A DNA stretch of 64,000 nucleotides from NCBI RefSeq assembly GCF_023573145.1, contig NZ_CP097636.1, positions 2,604,001 to 2,668,000 of the forward strand, given 5' to 3'. Source of the stretch: Aquincola tertiaricarbonis. GTDB lineage: Bacteria; Pseudomonadota; Gammaproteobacteria; Burkholderiales; Burkholderiaceae_C. Shown here in pieces: positions 9,213 to 21,247 of this stretch. Made by a program: the position numbers and the translations under genes. Every line of letters begins with the position of its first letter. Position 1 is the stretch's first letter. The notes beneath the pieces were generated by a model. That model had not been told where the DNA came from, ran no database searches, and saw only the letters and a list, made by a program, of their open reading frames with translations.

Positions 9213-10352
9213 TCAGGTTTTTTTGCCGCGGCCGAAGTAGTGGTTGAAGGCCATCTTGAAGTCGACCGAGTAGTCGTTCTGCCACTGGCCGGCGCGCTGC
9301 GCAAAGGCGCGTTGCGAATCCAGCACCTTCTTGAACATCGGGTTCTCGCCGGCCTTCTTCTCGACCGTCTTGTCCCACGAAGCCAGCTGCGCGCGCAGCA
9401 CCGCATCGGGCGTCTTGTAGAACTTGATGCCCTGCTGCTTCAGCGCCTCGTAGTCCTTGCTGTAGCGCTCCACGGCCTTCCAGCTCATGTCGGCGCTGGA
9501 GGCCTGCACCGCGTAGTCGATCACGGCCTTCAGCTCGGCCGGCAGGCCGTCCAGCTTGGTCTTGTTGAAGAGGATCTCGAACTGCTCGCCGCTCTGGTGG
9601 AAGCTTTGCAGCATGCAGTTCTTGGCCACGTCCGGAAAGCCCAGCACGCGGTCGCTGCTGGCGTTGTTGAACTCGGCCGCGTCAATCAGCCCGCGGTCCA
9701 GTGCCGGCACGATCTCGCCGCCCGGCAGCGGGTTCACCGCCGCGCCCATGTCGGTGAACACGTCCACCGCCAGGCCCACGGTGCGGAACTTCAGGCCCTT
9801 CATGTCCTCCACCTTGGCCACCGGCTTCTTGAACCAGCCCAGCGGCTGCGTGGGCATCGGCCCGTACAGGTACGAGACCACGTCCAGGTTCAGGCTCTTG
9901 TAGATCTCCTCGACCAGCGCCTTGCCGCCGCCGTAGTAGTGCCAGGCCAGCACCATGTTGGCGTCCATGCCGAAGCCGGGACCGGAACCCCACAGCGCCA
10001 GCGCCGAGTTCTTGCCGTACCAGTAGGCGATGACGCCGTGGCCGCCGTCCAGCGTGCCCTTGCTCACCGCGTCCAGCAGCTGGAAGGCCGGCACCACCGA
10101 GCCGGCGGGCAGCACCTCGATCTTCAGCCGGTTGCCGGCCATGTCGTTCACCTTCTTGGCGAAGTCCTGGGCGAACTCATGGAAGATGTCCTTGGCCGGC
10201 CAGGTGCTTTGAAAGCGCAGCGTGGTGGTCTGGGCCTGGCTGACGGCGGGTGCCGCCAGGGCGCCGACCGCCGCTCCACCGGCAGCAGCGTTCTTGAGAA
10301 AGCGCCGGCGGGGCGCAGCCCCATTTGCCGAACCCGCAGACTTCTGGGCCAT
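9213..10352 (-). CDS. dctP: TRAP substrate-binding protein, Tat-type signal
   Basis: The periplasmic receptor of the TRAP operon, 379 residues. The N-terminus RRRFLKNAAAGGAAVGALAAPAVSQAQ has the twin-arginine pattern and a cleavage site near residue 41. The body matches the DctP family (TLRFQSTWPAKDIFHEFAQDFAKKV, MKGLKFRTVGLAVDVFTDMGAAVNPLPGGEIVPAL). This branch is usually annotated for mannitol/chloroaromatic or C4-dicarboxylate-like ligands; the ligand here is not determinable. It is the first gene of dctP-dctQ-dctM. Confidence 0.93.
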   Translation of the reverse strand: MAQKSAGSANGAAPRRRFLKNAAAGGAAVGALAAPAVSQAQTTTLRFQSTWPAKDIFHEFAQDFAKKVNDMAGNRLKIEVLPAGSVVPAFQLLDAVSKGTLDGGHGVIAYWYGKNSALALWGSGPGFGMDANMVLAWHYYGGGKALVEEIYKSLNLDVVSYLYGPMPTQPLGWFKKPVAKVEDMKGLKFRTVGLAVDVFTDMGAAVNPLPGGEIVPALDRGLIDAAEFNNASSDRVLGFPDVAKNCMLQSFHQSGEQFEILFNKTKLDGLPAELKAVIDYAVQASSADMSWKAVERYSKDYEALKQQGIKFYKTPDAVLRAQLASWDKTVEKKAGENPMFKKVLDSQRAFAQRAGQWQNDYSVDFKMAFNHYFGRGKKT

Positions 10353-10405
10353 GGACTTGTCTCCTGCTCGAATCGGTGTTGACGACAGCAGGCCGACTAT
10401 CGAAT

Positions 10406-10422
10406 CTGACCGATCGGGTCAG
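10406..10422. promoter_or_regulatory. Dyad upstream of the TRAP operon
   Basis: CTGACCGATCGGGTCAG has 6-base arms (CTGACC / GGTCAG) around a 5-base centre, 54 bases upstream of the dctP start. It could be an operator for the TRAP operon. A second weak hairpin, AACCC..GGGTT at about 10434-10449, lies just after mrpG and may help end that operon. Confidence 0.35.
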
Positions 10423-10487
10423 CAACTGGGTGTAACCCGCGGCAGGGTTTGTGCCGCCGCGCAAGCCGATGGCGCAGGGAACTCCGC

Positions 10488-10835
10488 TCAATCTTCAGGA
10501 TCAGGGTGCGGCGCCGTGCTGGCCAGCCGCAGGTGCAGGGCGGCCATGGCCATCATCTGCGCCGACACCGGCGCGGTGACGAAGATGAACAGCGTGACCA
10601 GCAGTTCACGCAGCAGCCACTGGCCCTGCCCTGCATGCCACAGCATGCTGGCCAGCAGCAGCGCGCCCAGGCCCAGCGTGCTGGCCTTGGTGGGCGCATG
10701 CAGCCGCATGAAGAAGTCGCGAAAGCGCAGCAGCCCGATGGCGCCCACCAGCAGGAACAGGCCCCCTATAAGCAGCAGGGCGGCCATGGCGGCCTGCAGC
10801 AGCACAGGCAGATCGGCGACGGTGGCGGCGTTCAT
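10488..10835 (-). CDS. mrpG: Mrp antiporter subunit G
   Basis: Last gene of the Mrp operon. The 115 residues hold three hydrophobic segments with the MnhG/MrpG pattern GGLFLLVGAIGLLRFRDFFMRLHAPTKASTLG. It is a small membrane subunit required for the multi-subunit Na+(or K+)/H+ antiporter. It starts 10 bases after mrpF ends, the only small gap in the operon. Confidence 0.93.
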   Translation of the reverse strand: MNAATVADLPVLLQAAMAALLLIGGLFLLVGAIGLLRFRDFFMRLHAPTKASTLGLGALLLASMLWHAGQGQWLLRELLVTLFIFVTAPVSAQMMAMAALHLRLASTAPHPDPED

Positions 10836-10845
10836 GCGGTGCCCT

Positions 10846-11124
10846 TCATTCGATGACGTCGCCGCGGGCGACGAAGCGCGACAGGGCGACGGTGCCCACG
10901 AAGCCCAGCAGCGCGATCAGCAGCGCCGCCTCGAACAGCAGGTCGCTGCCCAGGCGCAGGCCCAGCAGGATCACCAGCGCCACGGTGTTGACGTAGAGCG
11001 TGTCCACCGCCAGCACGCGGTCGGTGAGCGTGGGGCCGCGCAGCAGGCGCCACGCGGTCAGCAGCATCGCCAGCAAGGCCAGGCCCAGGGCGGCGTCCAG
11101 CGCCCACAACAGCCAGTCGGTCAT
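10846..11124 (-). CDS. mrpF: Mrp antiporter subunit F
   Basis: A 92-residue, three-span membrane subunit. The motif RLLRGPTLTDRVLAVDTLYVNTVALVILLGL is characteristic of MrpF/PhaF. The ATG at 11124 overlaps the mrpE stop by four bases (ATGA). The upstream in-frame extension is merely antisense or alternate-frame sequence of mrpE. Confidence 0.93.
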   Translation of the reverse strand: MTDWLLWALDAALGLALLAMLLTAWRLLRGPTLTDRVLAVDTLYVNTVALVILLGLRLGSDLLFEAALLIALLGFVGTVALSRFVARGDVIE

Positions 11125-11624
11125 TCGAAGATCTCCCGCAGCGGCGCTTCGTAGCGCGACTTGATCTCGGCCACCAGCGCGGCCGGGTCGGTGCAGTTGA
11201 GGGCATGCACCAGGATGGCCGCCGTTTCGCGGCCCGGCCGGGCCGGCTCGATCACGCAGGACACGGTGCCCGGCGTGGTGGTGATGATGGCGGCCAGCAG
11301 CACCGTGCCGTTGGGGTGGCGGATGTCCAGCGGCACACGCACCCAGGCGGGCTGCGGCCGGGCAGCCGGGTTCAGTACCAGCCAGGCCACGGCCAGGTTG
11401 GCCACCACGATGTCCCACAGCACCACGCCCAGCAGGTGCAGCGCACGGCCCCCCGCGTGCAGGCGGGTGCCAGGGTTCAGGAACGGTGCCGCCAGCCACG
11501 GCAGGCCCAGACCGAGGATCACCGCCCACAACAGCGTGGCTGCGGTGACACTGCCCTGCAGCAGCAGCCACACGGCACCGGTGAGCAGCGACAGCACCGG
11601 ATGTGCGAACCAGCGGCGCTTCAT
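11121..11624 (-). CDS. mrpE: Mrp antiporter subunit E
   Basis: A 167-residue membrane subunit with an N-terminal hydrophobic hairpin (LLTGAVWLLLQGSVTAATLLWAVILGLGLPWL). The soluble part contains LLAAIITTTPGTVSCVIEP, the conserved MrpE/PhaE segment. It overlaps mrpF and mrpD by four bases each, consistent with coupled synthesis of complex subunits. Confidence 0.93.
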   Translation of the reverse strand: MKRRWFAHPVLSLLTGAVWLLLQGSVTAATLLWAVILGLGLPWLAAPFLNPGTRLHAGGRALHLLGVVLWDIVVANLAVAWLVLNPAARPQPAWVRVPLDIRHPNGTVLLAAIITTTPGTVSCVIEPARPGRETAAILVHALNCTDPAALVAEIKSRYEAPLREIFE

Positions 11625-13225
11625 CGCCCACCTCCTGCTTCACCGGCGCGGAAGGGCCGCACCGTCTGCGCCTGCGCATCGCCCAGCACCGCCTGCGCAT
11701 AGGCGGCGCGGTCGGTCACCTGCTGGGCGGCCGCGTCCACGTAGCGCTTGATGGGCGAAGCCCACACCACCATGGCCAGCGTGGCCGCCACCAGCATGAA
11801 CATCGGCGCCAGCAACCGTGGGCTGGCACCGGCACCGCAGGCCGCGGCATCGGGCGCCAGCGGCTGCTCCGCCCAGAACAGGATGCTGCCCGCACGCGCC
11901 AGGCCCACCAGGGTGAAGAAGCCCACGCCCAGCACCACCGCCCACACCCACAAGGCCGCCGGCCCTTGCGCGGCCTGCAGGATCATCACCTTGCCCAGGA
12001 AGCCCGGCAGCGGCGGCAGGCCGGCCACCGAGGCACCGCCCAGCAACAGCAGCAGGCCCAGCAGCAGGGGCTGCGCCACCGGCGATGCCGGCCGCAGCGC
12101 GCCGCCGGCATCGCCGCGCTGCGCCGCCACCAGCTCGGCCAGCAGGAACAGCGCGGCCACCACCAGCGTGCTGTGAACCAGGTAGAACAGCGCCGCCGAC
12201 CAGGCCGCCGTGCTGAACAGGCCCAGGGCCGCGACGATGGTGCCCACCGAGGCCACGTTGAGCCAGCCCACCAGCCGCGCCAGCGTGCCGGCAGCCAGCG
12301 CACCCAGCACCCCCAGCGCGCCGGTGGCCAGCGCCATCGGCAGCAGCCAGGGCTGCACCAGGTCGGCCGACGGCCCGGCGCCACTGCCAAACACCACGCC
12401 ATGCACCCGCAGGATGGCGTACACGCCCACCTTGGTCATCAGCGCGAACAGGGCCGCCACCGGCGCGCTGGTGGCGGCATAGGTGTTGGGCAGCCACAGG
12501 TGCAGCGGCAGCAGCGCCGCCTTGAAGCCGAACACCACCAGCAGCAGCATGGCCCCGGCCTGCAGCACCGCTGCATCGGGCGCCGGCACCTGCGGCACCC
12601 GCAGCGCCAGGTCGGCCAGGTTGAGCGTGCCGGTGAAGGCATAGACCAGCGCCATGCCCACCAGGAACAGCGCCGAGGCCGCCAGGTTGAGCACCACGTA
12701 GGGCACGCCGAAGCGCAGCCGCTGCCGTCCCTGGCCGTGCACCATCAACACATAGGAGGCGATCAGCAGCACCTCGAAGAACACGAACAGGTTGAACAGG
12801 TCGCCGGTGACGAAGGCCCCGGCCAGCCCCATCAGCTGGAACTGGAACAAGGCATGGAAGTGGCGGCCGTGCGCATCCCAGCCGCCGCTTGCATAGACAA
12901 GTGCGGGCAGCGCGATCACCTGCACCAGCACCAGCATCAGGGCCGACAGCCGGTCAACCACCAGCGCGATGCCGAACGGCGCCGGCCAGGCGCCCAGCCG
13001 ATAGACGCTGAGCGTGCCATCGGCCGCGCGCAGCAGCAGCGCCACCGCCACCGCCAGCCCGGCCAGCACCGACAACAGCGACAGCCAGCGCGCGCGCCGC
13101 AGCACCCGGTTGCCATGGGCGCCGGCATCGGCGCCGCCGCCATCGCCCAGTGCCAGCAAGGCCACGGCGGTGGCCAGCGGCAGCAGCACCGGCAGCACGG
13201 GCAGGTGGTCCCACAGCGTCATCAT
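11621..13225 (-). CDS. mrpD: Mrp antiporter subunit D
   Basis: A 534-residue homologue of the NuoL/M/N proton-pumping subunits of complex I and one of the two large antiporter-like subunits of Mrp. It shows the conserved glutamate helix (DLFNLFVFFEVLLIASYVLMV), KAALLPLHLWLPNTYAATSAPVAALFALMTKVGVYAILR with buried lysines, and LVGWLNVASVGTIVAALGL. It overlaps mrpC and mrpE by four bases. Confidence 0.95.
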   Translation of the reverse strand: MMTLWDHLPVLPVLLPLATAVALLALGDGGGADAGAHGNRVLRRARWLSLLSVLAGLAVAVALLLRAADGTLSVYRLGAWPAPFGIALVVDRLSALMLVLVQVIALPALVYASGGWDAHGRHFHALFQFQLMGLAGAFVTGDLFNLFVFFEVLLIASYVLMVHGQGRQRLRFGVPYVVLNLAASALFLVGMALVYAFTGTLNLADLALRVPQVPAPDAAVLQAGAMLLLVVFGFKAALLPLHLWLPNTYAATSAPVAALFALMTKVGVYAILRVHGVVFGSGAGPSADLVQPWLLPMALATGALGVLGALAAGTLARLVGWLNVASVGTIVAALGLFSTAAWSAALFYLVHSTLVVAALFLLAELVAAQRGDAGGALRPASPVAQPLLLGLLLLLGGASVAGLPPLPGFLGKVMILQAAQGPAALWVWAVVLGVGFFTLVGLARAGSILFWAEQPLAPDAAACGAGASPRLLAPMFMLVAATLAMVVWASPIKRYVDAAAQQVTDRAAYAQAVLGDAQAQTVRPFRAGEAGGGR

Positions 13226-13553
13226 CGGCGCGGCTCCTGGCCGTCCACATGGTCGGTGCCCGAGGCATCGCGGCTGCGCAGCGCCATCTCGATGACGAAG
13301 CCGGTGGTGGCAAAGCCGATGACGATGGCGGTGAGCACCAGCGCCTGCGGCAGCGGATCGGCGATCGCCACACCCTCACGCAGGATGGGCGGCACACCGA
13401 TGGCCAGGCGGCCCATCGCGAAGATGAACACGTTGACCGCGTAGCCCAGCAGCGTCAGGCCCAGCACCACCGGGAAACTGCGGCCGCGCAGCATCAGGTA
13501 CAGGCCGCAGGCCGTCACCCAGCCGATGCCGGTGGCCATCAAGGCTTCTATCG

Positions 13554-13557
<4 letters not shown>
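13222..13557 (-). CDS. mrpC: Mrp antiporter subunit C
   Basis: A 111-residue NuoK-like subunit with three membrane helices (CGLYLMLRGRSFPVVLGLTLLGYAVNVFIFAMG and ALVLTAIVIGFATTGFVIEMALR). The ATG at 13557 overlaps the mrpA stop and its stop overlaps the mrpD start, four bases each. Confidence 0.94.
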
Positions 13558-16367
<2,810 letters not shown>

Positions 16368-16481
16368 CTTCGAGGTGTCCTCCGGCACAACGGGGTTCGT
16401 GCGCGCCACTGCGGCGAGGTTCCGTGCAGGGAAACGATAATCGCCTCCGCCCCATCCGAACACAGTCGCCAGCAAGCCATC

Positions 16482-18008
16482 ATGACCACGACGATTCGCC
16501 AGCAAGACCTGATCGAGAGCGTAGCCGCCGCGCTGCAGTACATCAGCTACTACCACCCGACGGACTACATCGCCCACCTGGCCCGCGCCTACGAGCGCGA
16601 GCAGAGCCCGGCCGCCAAGGACGCGATCGCGCAGATCCTGACCAACTCCAAGATGTGCGCCGAAGGCCGGCGCCCCATCTGCCAGGACACCGGCATCGTC
16701 AACGTCTTCCTGAAGATCGGCATGGACGTGAAGTGGGAAGGCTTCACCGGCTCCATCGCCGACGCGGTGAACGCCGGTGTGCGCCAGGGCTACCTGAACC
16801 CCGACAACGTGCTGCGCGCCTCGGTGCTGGACGACCCCATCTTCGCGCGCAAGAACACCAAGGACAACACGCCGGCCGTGGTGCACATGGAAGTGGTGCC
16901 CGGCAGCACGGTGGACGTGATCGTCGCGGCCAAGGGCGGCGGCTCGGAGAACAAGAGCAAGATGTACATGCTCAACCCCAGCGACGACATCGTCGACTGG
17001 GTGCTCAAGACGGTGCCCACCATGGGCGCCGGCTGGTGCCCGCCGGGCATGCTGGGCATCGGCGTCGGCGGCACCGCCGAGAAGGCCGTGATGATGGCCA
17101 AGGAAGCGTTGATGGAAGACATCGACATGTACGAGCTGCTGCAGCGCGGCCCCAGCAACAAGCTGGAGGAGATGCGCATCGAGCTGTACGAGAAGGTCAA
17201 CGCGCTGGGCATCGGCGCCCAGGGCCTGGGCGGCCTGACCACGGTGCTGGACGTCAAGATCAAGACCTTCCCGACCCACGCGGCCAGCAAGCCGATCGCG
17301 ATGATCCCGAACTGCGCGGCCACCCGCCATGCGCACTTCGTGCTGGACGGCAGCGGCCCCGCCTACCTGGAGCCGCCCAGCCTGGACCTGTGGCCCGACG
17401 TGAAGTGGCAGCCCGACTACAACAAGAGCAAGCAGGTCGACCTGAACACGCTGACGCCGGCCGAAGTGGCCAGCTGGAAGCCGGGCGACACGCTGCTGCT
17501 GAGCGGCAAGCTGCTGACCGGCCGCGACGCCGCGCACAAGCGCATCCAGGACATGCTGGCCAAGGGTGAGCCGCTGCCGGTGGACTTCACCAACCGTGTC
17601 ATCTACTACGTGGGCCCGGTCGATCCGGTGCGCGACGAAGTGGTGGGCCCGGCCGGCCCGACCACCGCCACCCGCATGGACAAGTTCACCGACATGATGC
17701 TGGAGAAGACCGGCCTGATCGCGATGGTCGGCAAGGCCGAGCGCGGCCCGGTGGCCATCGACTCCATCAAGCGCCACAACAGCGCCTACCTGATGGCCGT
17801 CGGCGGCGCTGCCTACCTGGTGGCCAAGGCCATCAAGGGCGCCCAGGTGGTGGGCTTCGCCGACCTGGGCATGGAAGCCATCTACGAGTTCGACGTCAAG
17901 GACATGCCGGTGACCGTGGCCGTGGACTCGACCGGCACCAGCGTGCACCAGACCGGCCCGAAGGAGTGGCAGGCCAAGATCGGGAAGATCCCCGTCGCAG
18001 TAGCTTGA
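16482..18008 (+). CDS. fumA: Fumarate hydratase, class I (4Fe-4S)
   Basis: Interconverts fumarate and malate in the TCA cycle (cytoplasm). The 508 residues span both the N-terminal cluster-binding domain and the C-terminal swivelling domain. Likely [4Fe-4S] cysteines lie in PICQDTG, GAGWCPPGMLGIGVGG and IPNCAATRHAHF. The ATG at 16482 begins MTTTIRQQDLIESVAAALQYISYYHP, the conserved start; the frame is open much further upstream only as antisense of mrpA. The ribosome site is weak (AGCAAG). Cluster-dependent class I enzymes are oxidant-sensitive. The sequence does not exclude a related class I hydratase acting on another substrate. Confidence 0.92.
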   Translation: MTTTIRQQDLIESVAAALQYISYYHPTDYIAHLARAYEREQSPAAKDAIAQILTNSKMCAEGRRPICQDTGIVNVFLKIGMDVKWEGFTGSIADAVNAGVRQGYLNPDNVLRASVLDDPIFARKNTKDNTPAVVHMEVVPGSTVDVIVAAKGGGSENKSKMYMLNPSDDIVDWVLKTVPTMGAGWCPPGMLGIGVGGTAEKAVMMAKEALMEDIDMYELLQRGPSNKLEEMRIELYEKVNALGIGAQGLGGLTTVLDVKIKTFPTHAASKPIAMIPNCAATRHAHFVLDGSGPAYLEPPSLDLWPDVKWQPDYNKSKQVDLNTLTPAEVASWKPGDTLLLSGKLLTGRDAAHKRIQDMLAKGEPLPVDFTNRVIYYVGPVDPVRDEVVGPAGPTTATRMDKFTDMMLEKTGLIAMVGKAERGPVAIDSIKRHNSAYLMAVGGAAYLVAKAIKGAQVVGFADLGMEAIYEFDVKDMPVTVAVDSTGTSVHQTGPKEWQAKIGKIPVAVA

Positions 18009-18019
18009 ATGGGGCACCC

Positions 18020-18041
18020 GGCTTCATGAAAACATGAAGCC
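18020..18041 (+). terminator. Hairpin after the fumarase
   Basis: GGCTTCATG AAAA CATGAAGCC, a perfect 9-base stem with an A4 loop, begins 11 bases after the stop codon. No U-tract follows. A second stem-loop region (ACCCGC..GCGGGT and GCGGCCGC..GCGGCCG) continues to about 18090. It probably acts as a processing or Rho-linked end. Confidence 0.6.
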
Positions 18042-18176
18042 ACCCGCCGAGCGGGTTGCGCGGCCGCCTTCGGAGCGGCCGGGCGGCGACCGCGGGGCGG
18101 TCTGACGCAGGTTCCGCATTTCGCGCCGCGCCAGCGCCGTTTCGTCGCATCGGGCGCGACGCGCGCGCATGAGGCT

Positions 18177-18204
18177 GACAGCATGCCGGGATGGCAGTGC
18201 TGTC
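18177..18204. promoter_or_regulatory. Dyad upstream of the LuxR-type regulator
   Basis: GACAGCA and TGCTGTC (7-base arms, 14-base centre) lie about 85 bases upstream of the regulator's likely start. Their spacing suits a dimeric DNA-binding protein; autoregulation by the adjacent LuxR-type protein is possible but untested. Confidence 0.3.
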
Positions 18205-18286
18205 GCTCCTCCCGCGCTTTCCCGCCCTGTCGGGCGCGCAGGCGCCGGGCCACAATCTCGGCTTCGGACAGCAGTTCAGGCCCGAG

Positions 18287-21055
18287 ATGAGTTTTCCCCG
18301 CACCAAGATCCAGCCGCCGCGCCCTCGCGTGGGGGCCTTGATCGAGCGCCGCGGGCTGGAAGCACGGCTCGGCCCCGCGCTGCTCACCCACCGGCTGGTG
18401 CTGGTGTGCGCTGCGGCCGGCTACGGCAAGACGGCCACGCTGTCGCGCCAGATCGACCGCCTGCCGCCCGGCAGCGCCCATGCATGGGTGGCGGCCGACG
18501 AAGGCGACGACCTGCACCGGCTGCTGGCCTGCCTGGTGGCCGCGCTGGAACCCTACGACCCGCCCTGGCGCATCGCGCCGGAGGCCGTGGTGGCGCTGGC
18601 CGCCTCGGACGACCCCCGCCAGCGCCACGCCGCCGCGGCCGAGCTGCTGAATGCGCTCGACGCCTGCGAGGTGACGCACGGCATCATCGTGCTGGACGAC
18701 ATGCACCGGGTGGACGACCCGGCGGTGTTCGACTTCATCGACCAGCTGCTCGAGCACCTGGGCCCGCGCTGGACGCTGGTGATCTCCAGCCGCACCGAGC
18801 CGCCGCTGTCGCTGGCGCGCCACCGCGTGCGCGGCGAGCTGGCCGAATTCAAGCAGGGCGACCTTCAGTTCAGCCGCGACGAGGTGCGCGCGCTGGCCAC
18901 CGCCACCGGGCTGGACCCTGGCCTGGCCGACCGGCTGTGGCAGCGCACGGCCGGCTGGGCGGTGGGCCTGCGGCTGGCCGTGAGCGCCGCCCGTGAACCC
19001 GGCGGCGCGCTGCGGCGCGCCACCATCGACCGCCACGTGTTCGAATTCTTCGCCACCGAGGTGCTGGAAGAGCTGCCGACGGCGCTGAGCGACTTCCTGC
19101 TGCAGACCTCGGTGCTGCCGGAGCTCACCGCCGCCCGCTGCGCCGCCGTCACCGGCCTGCCGCCGGGCACCGCCGCCGCGCTGATGGAGGACATCGAGCG
19201 CCGCGGCCTCTTCGTCAGCGTGCTGGAGGTGGACGACGACAGCGACGAGCCCCCCACGCTGACGCTGAAGCTGCACGACCTGTTCCGCGACGCGCTGGAG
19301 CACCGGTTGCAGCGGGGCCGCCCGCAGGAGCTGGCCGGCCTGCTGCAGCGCGCCGCCGCCACCGAGCCAGACCCCATCCGCCGCATCGGCCTGCTGCTGC
19401 GCGCCGGCCGCCATGCCGAAGCCGCCGAGGTGCTGATGGCCCACGGCCCGGCCCAGCTGGCCGAAGGCGCGGTGGCCAGCGTGAGCCGGTTGGTGCAGCA
19501 GTTTCCGGCCGACTGGGCGCAGCAGTCGCCCGAGCTGCAACGCGTGCGCGGCCTGGCCGCCTGGGCGCGCTGGGACTTCGCCGAGATGCTGGATGCGATG
19601 CGCCAGGCCGAGCAGGCCTGCGAAGCCCGCGGCGACCTGCCCGGCCGCCAGACCGCGCAGGCCTACCAGGCGCTGGCGCTCAACGCCTTCGGCCGCATGC
19701 ACGAAGCCGGCCAGCGGCTGGGCGCGCTGCGGCGCGAGGCGCTGGCGCCCGACGCGCGCATCGTGGTGCTGGTGGCCTGCTCCTGGCATGCGCTGGAGGT
19801 GGGCGCGCTGCACCGCGTGGGCCCGGTGCTGGGCGAGCTGATGGACCTGCTGGAACACGACGACCGCGTGGAGAGCTGGTACCAATGCGTGCCGCTGCCG
19901 CGCTTCAACGGCCTGCCGGGCACCGCCGGCCCGCTGCAGCGCTATGCCGACGGCGTGCTGCGCGTGGCGGGCGACATGCCCACGCCGCTGCGTGCCAGCG
20001 CGATGGTGCAGCAGGGCTGGCGGCTGCTGTGGCAGGGCCGGCTGGCCGAGGCCGAAGACGCCTGGCAGCGCGGCTGCGCCGATACCGCCTGGGTGGGCGA
20101 CCCGGTGAACCTGCGCCACCACCTGCAGGCGCTGGCCGCCGTGTTGCATGCGGTGCAGGGCCGGCGGGACCAGGCGCTGGCCCTGGCGCGAGCCCGCGTG
20201 GCCGAGATCCCCGCCGGCTACAGCGCCTGGGGCCACTGGCAGGTGCAGCTGCAAGCCGCGCGCATCGCAGCACTGGTGGACGAATTGCCGCTGCTGGCCG
20301 CCTGCCTGAGCACGCTGCAGGCTCTGCCCACCCGGCCCGGTGACCCGGCGGTGCAGGCGGCCGCCCGCCTGCTGCTGCCACTGCGCGGCCATCTGGCGCG
20401 CCTGCAGGGCCGGTGGGCTGAAGCCATCGCCTGCTGGCAGGAGGCCTTGACCGGCCAGCGCCAAACCTACGCCAGCCCATCGGACGCACCCGGCGCTGCG
20501 CCCCCGCCCGACCTGGCCATCGACCTGCTGGGGCAGGCCGCCGAAACCCGGCTGCACCTGGCGGCGGCGCTGCTGCACACCACGAACGACGTGAGCGCTG
20601 CGGCCGACCTGCTGACCCCGCTGTTCGAACGTGTCGATGCCGAAGCCGAGCCGGGCGGCGTGCTGCTGGCCCGCGATCCGCTGCGCCAGCTGGCGCAGGC
20701 CGACTGGCGCGGCGCCCTGCCGCCCCACCGGGTGGCCCAGCTGCGGGCCTGGCTGAGCCTGCTGCCCACGCTGCAGCCGCAGGAGCCGGCGCAGATCGTG
20801 CTGCCCGCAGGCCTGGCGCGCCGGCTGGCCGAGCCGGCCGATGACGCCGACGCCCCCTGCGACCACGGCCTGAGCCCGCGTGAGCGCGAGGTGCTGGAGC
20901 GCATCGCCCATGGCGACAGCAACAAGCTGATCGCCCGCGCCTTCGACCTCAGCCCGCACACCGTCAAGCGCCACGTGGCCAACCTGCTGGACAAGCTGGG
21001 CGTGGACTCGCGCGGCCAGGCCGCCGCCTGGTACCGCCAGCACCTGGCACGCTGA
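18287..21055 (+). CDS. MalT-like (LAL) LuxR family transcriptional regulator
   Basis: A 922-residue ATP-dependent activator of the STAND/MalT type. The NTPase domain has Walker A AAAGYGKT (42-49) and Walker B GIIVLDDMHRV (about 132-142). A long alpha-helical TPR-like sensor region follows (about 300-840). The C-terminal LuxR helix-turn-helix is LSPREREVLERIAHGDSNKLIARAFDLSPHTVKRHVANLLDKLGV. The ATG at 18287 (MSFPRTKIQPPRPR) is typical of the family; an upstream ATG at 18191 would add 32 atypical residues. The effector and targets are unknown; the downstream hemerythrin-cytochrome pair is the nearest candidate target. Confidence 0.9.
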   Translation: MSFPRTKIQPPRPRVGALIERRGLEARLGPALLTHRLVLVCAAAGYGKTATLSRQIDRLPPGSAHAWVAADEGDDLHRLLACLVAALEPYDPPWRIAPEAVVALAASDDPRQRHAAAAELLNALDACEVTHGIIVLDDMHRVDDPAVFDFIDQLLEHLGPRWTLVISSRTEPPLSLARHRVRGELAEFKQGDLQFSRDEVRALATATGLDPGLADRLWQRTAGWAVGLRLAVSAAREPGGALRRATIDRHVFEFFATEVLEELPTALSDFLLQTSVLPELTAARCAAVTGLPPGTAAALMEDIERRGLFVSVLEVDDDSDEPPTLTLKLHDLFRDALEHRLQRGRPQELAGLLQRAAATEPDPIRRIGLLLRAGRHAEAAEVLMAHGPAQLAEGAVASVSRLVQQFPADWAQQSPELQRVRGLAAWARWDFAEMLDAMRQAEQACEARGDLPGRQTAQAYQALALNAFGRMHEAGQRLGALRREALAPDARIVVLVACSWHALEVGALHRVGPVLGELMDLLEHDDRVESWYQCVPLPRFNGLPGTAGPLQRYADGVLRVAGDMPTPLRASAMVQQGWRLLWQGRLAEAEDAWQRGCADTAWVGDPVNLRHHLQALAAVLHAVQGRRDQALALARARVAEIPAGYSAWGHWQVQLQAARIAALVDELPLLAACLSTLQALPTRPGDPAVQAAARLLLPLRGHLARLQGRWAEAIACWQEALTGQRQTYASPSDAPGAAPPPDLAIDLLGQAAETRLHLAAALLHTTNDVSAAADLLTPLFERVDAEAEPGGVLLARDPLRQLAQADWRGALPPHRVAQLRAWLSLLPTLQPQEPAQIVLPAGLARRLAEPADDADAPCDHGLSPREREVLERIAHGDSNKLIARAFDLSPHTVKRHVANLLDKLGVDSRGQAAAWYRQHLAR

Positions 21056-21195
21056 CACCCCCAAAGGTGTGTGGCCCGCCGCGGCGCAGGCCATGGCTCC
21101 TGTGGCCGATGCGCGCGCACCGGCCGATCCGCAGACTGCGAAGCCTGCCGACACCGATGCCGGCAGCACGCGGCGAACCGCTCGCCGCAGCCACC

Positions 21196-21217
21196 GCCGG
21201 CGCCTCGAAGCGCCGGC
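21196..21217 (+). terminator. Hairpin between luxR-type gene and hemerythrin gene
   Basis: GCCGGCGC CTCGAA GCGCCGGC, a perfect 8-base stem with a 6-base loop, sits about 30 bases before the hemerythrin start and 140 after the regulator stop. There is no U-tract, so it could be a weak terminator or a leader hairpin. Confidence 0.4.
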
Positions 21218-21247
21218 CTGCCCCGACGACATCAGCCAGGTTCCGCC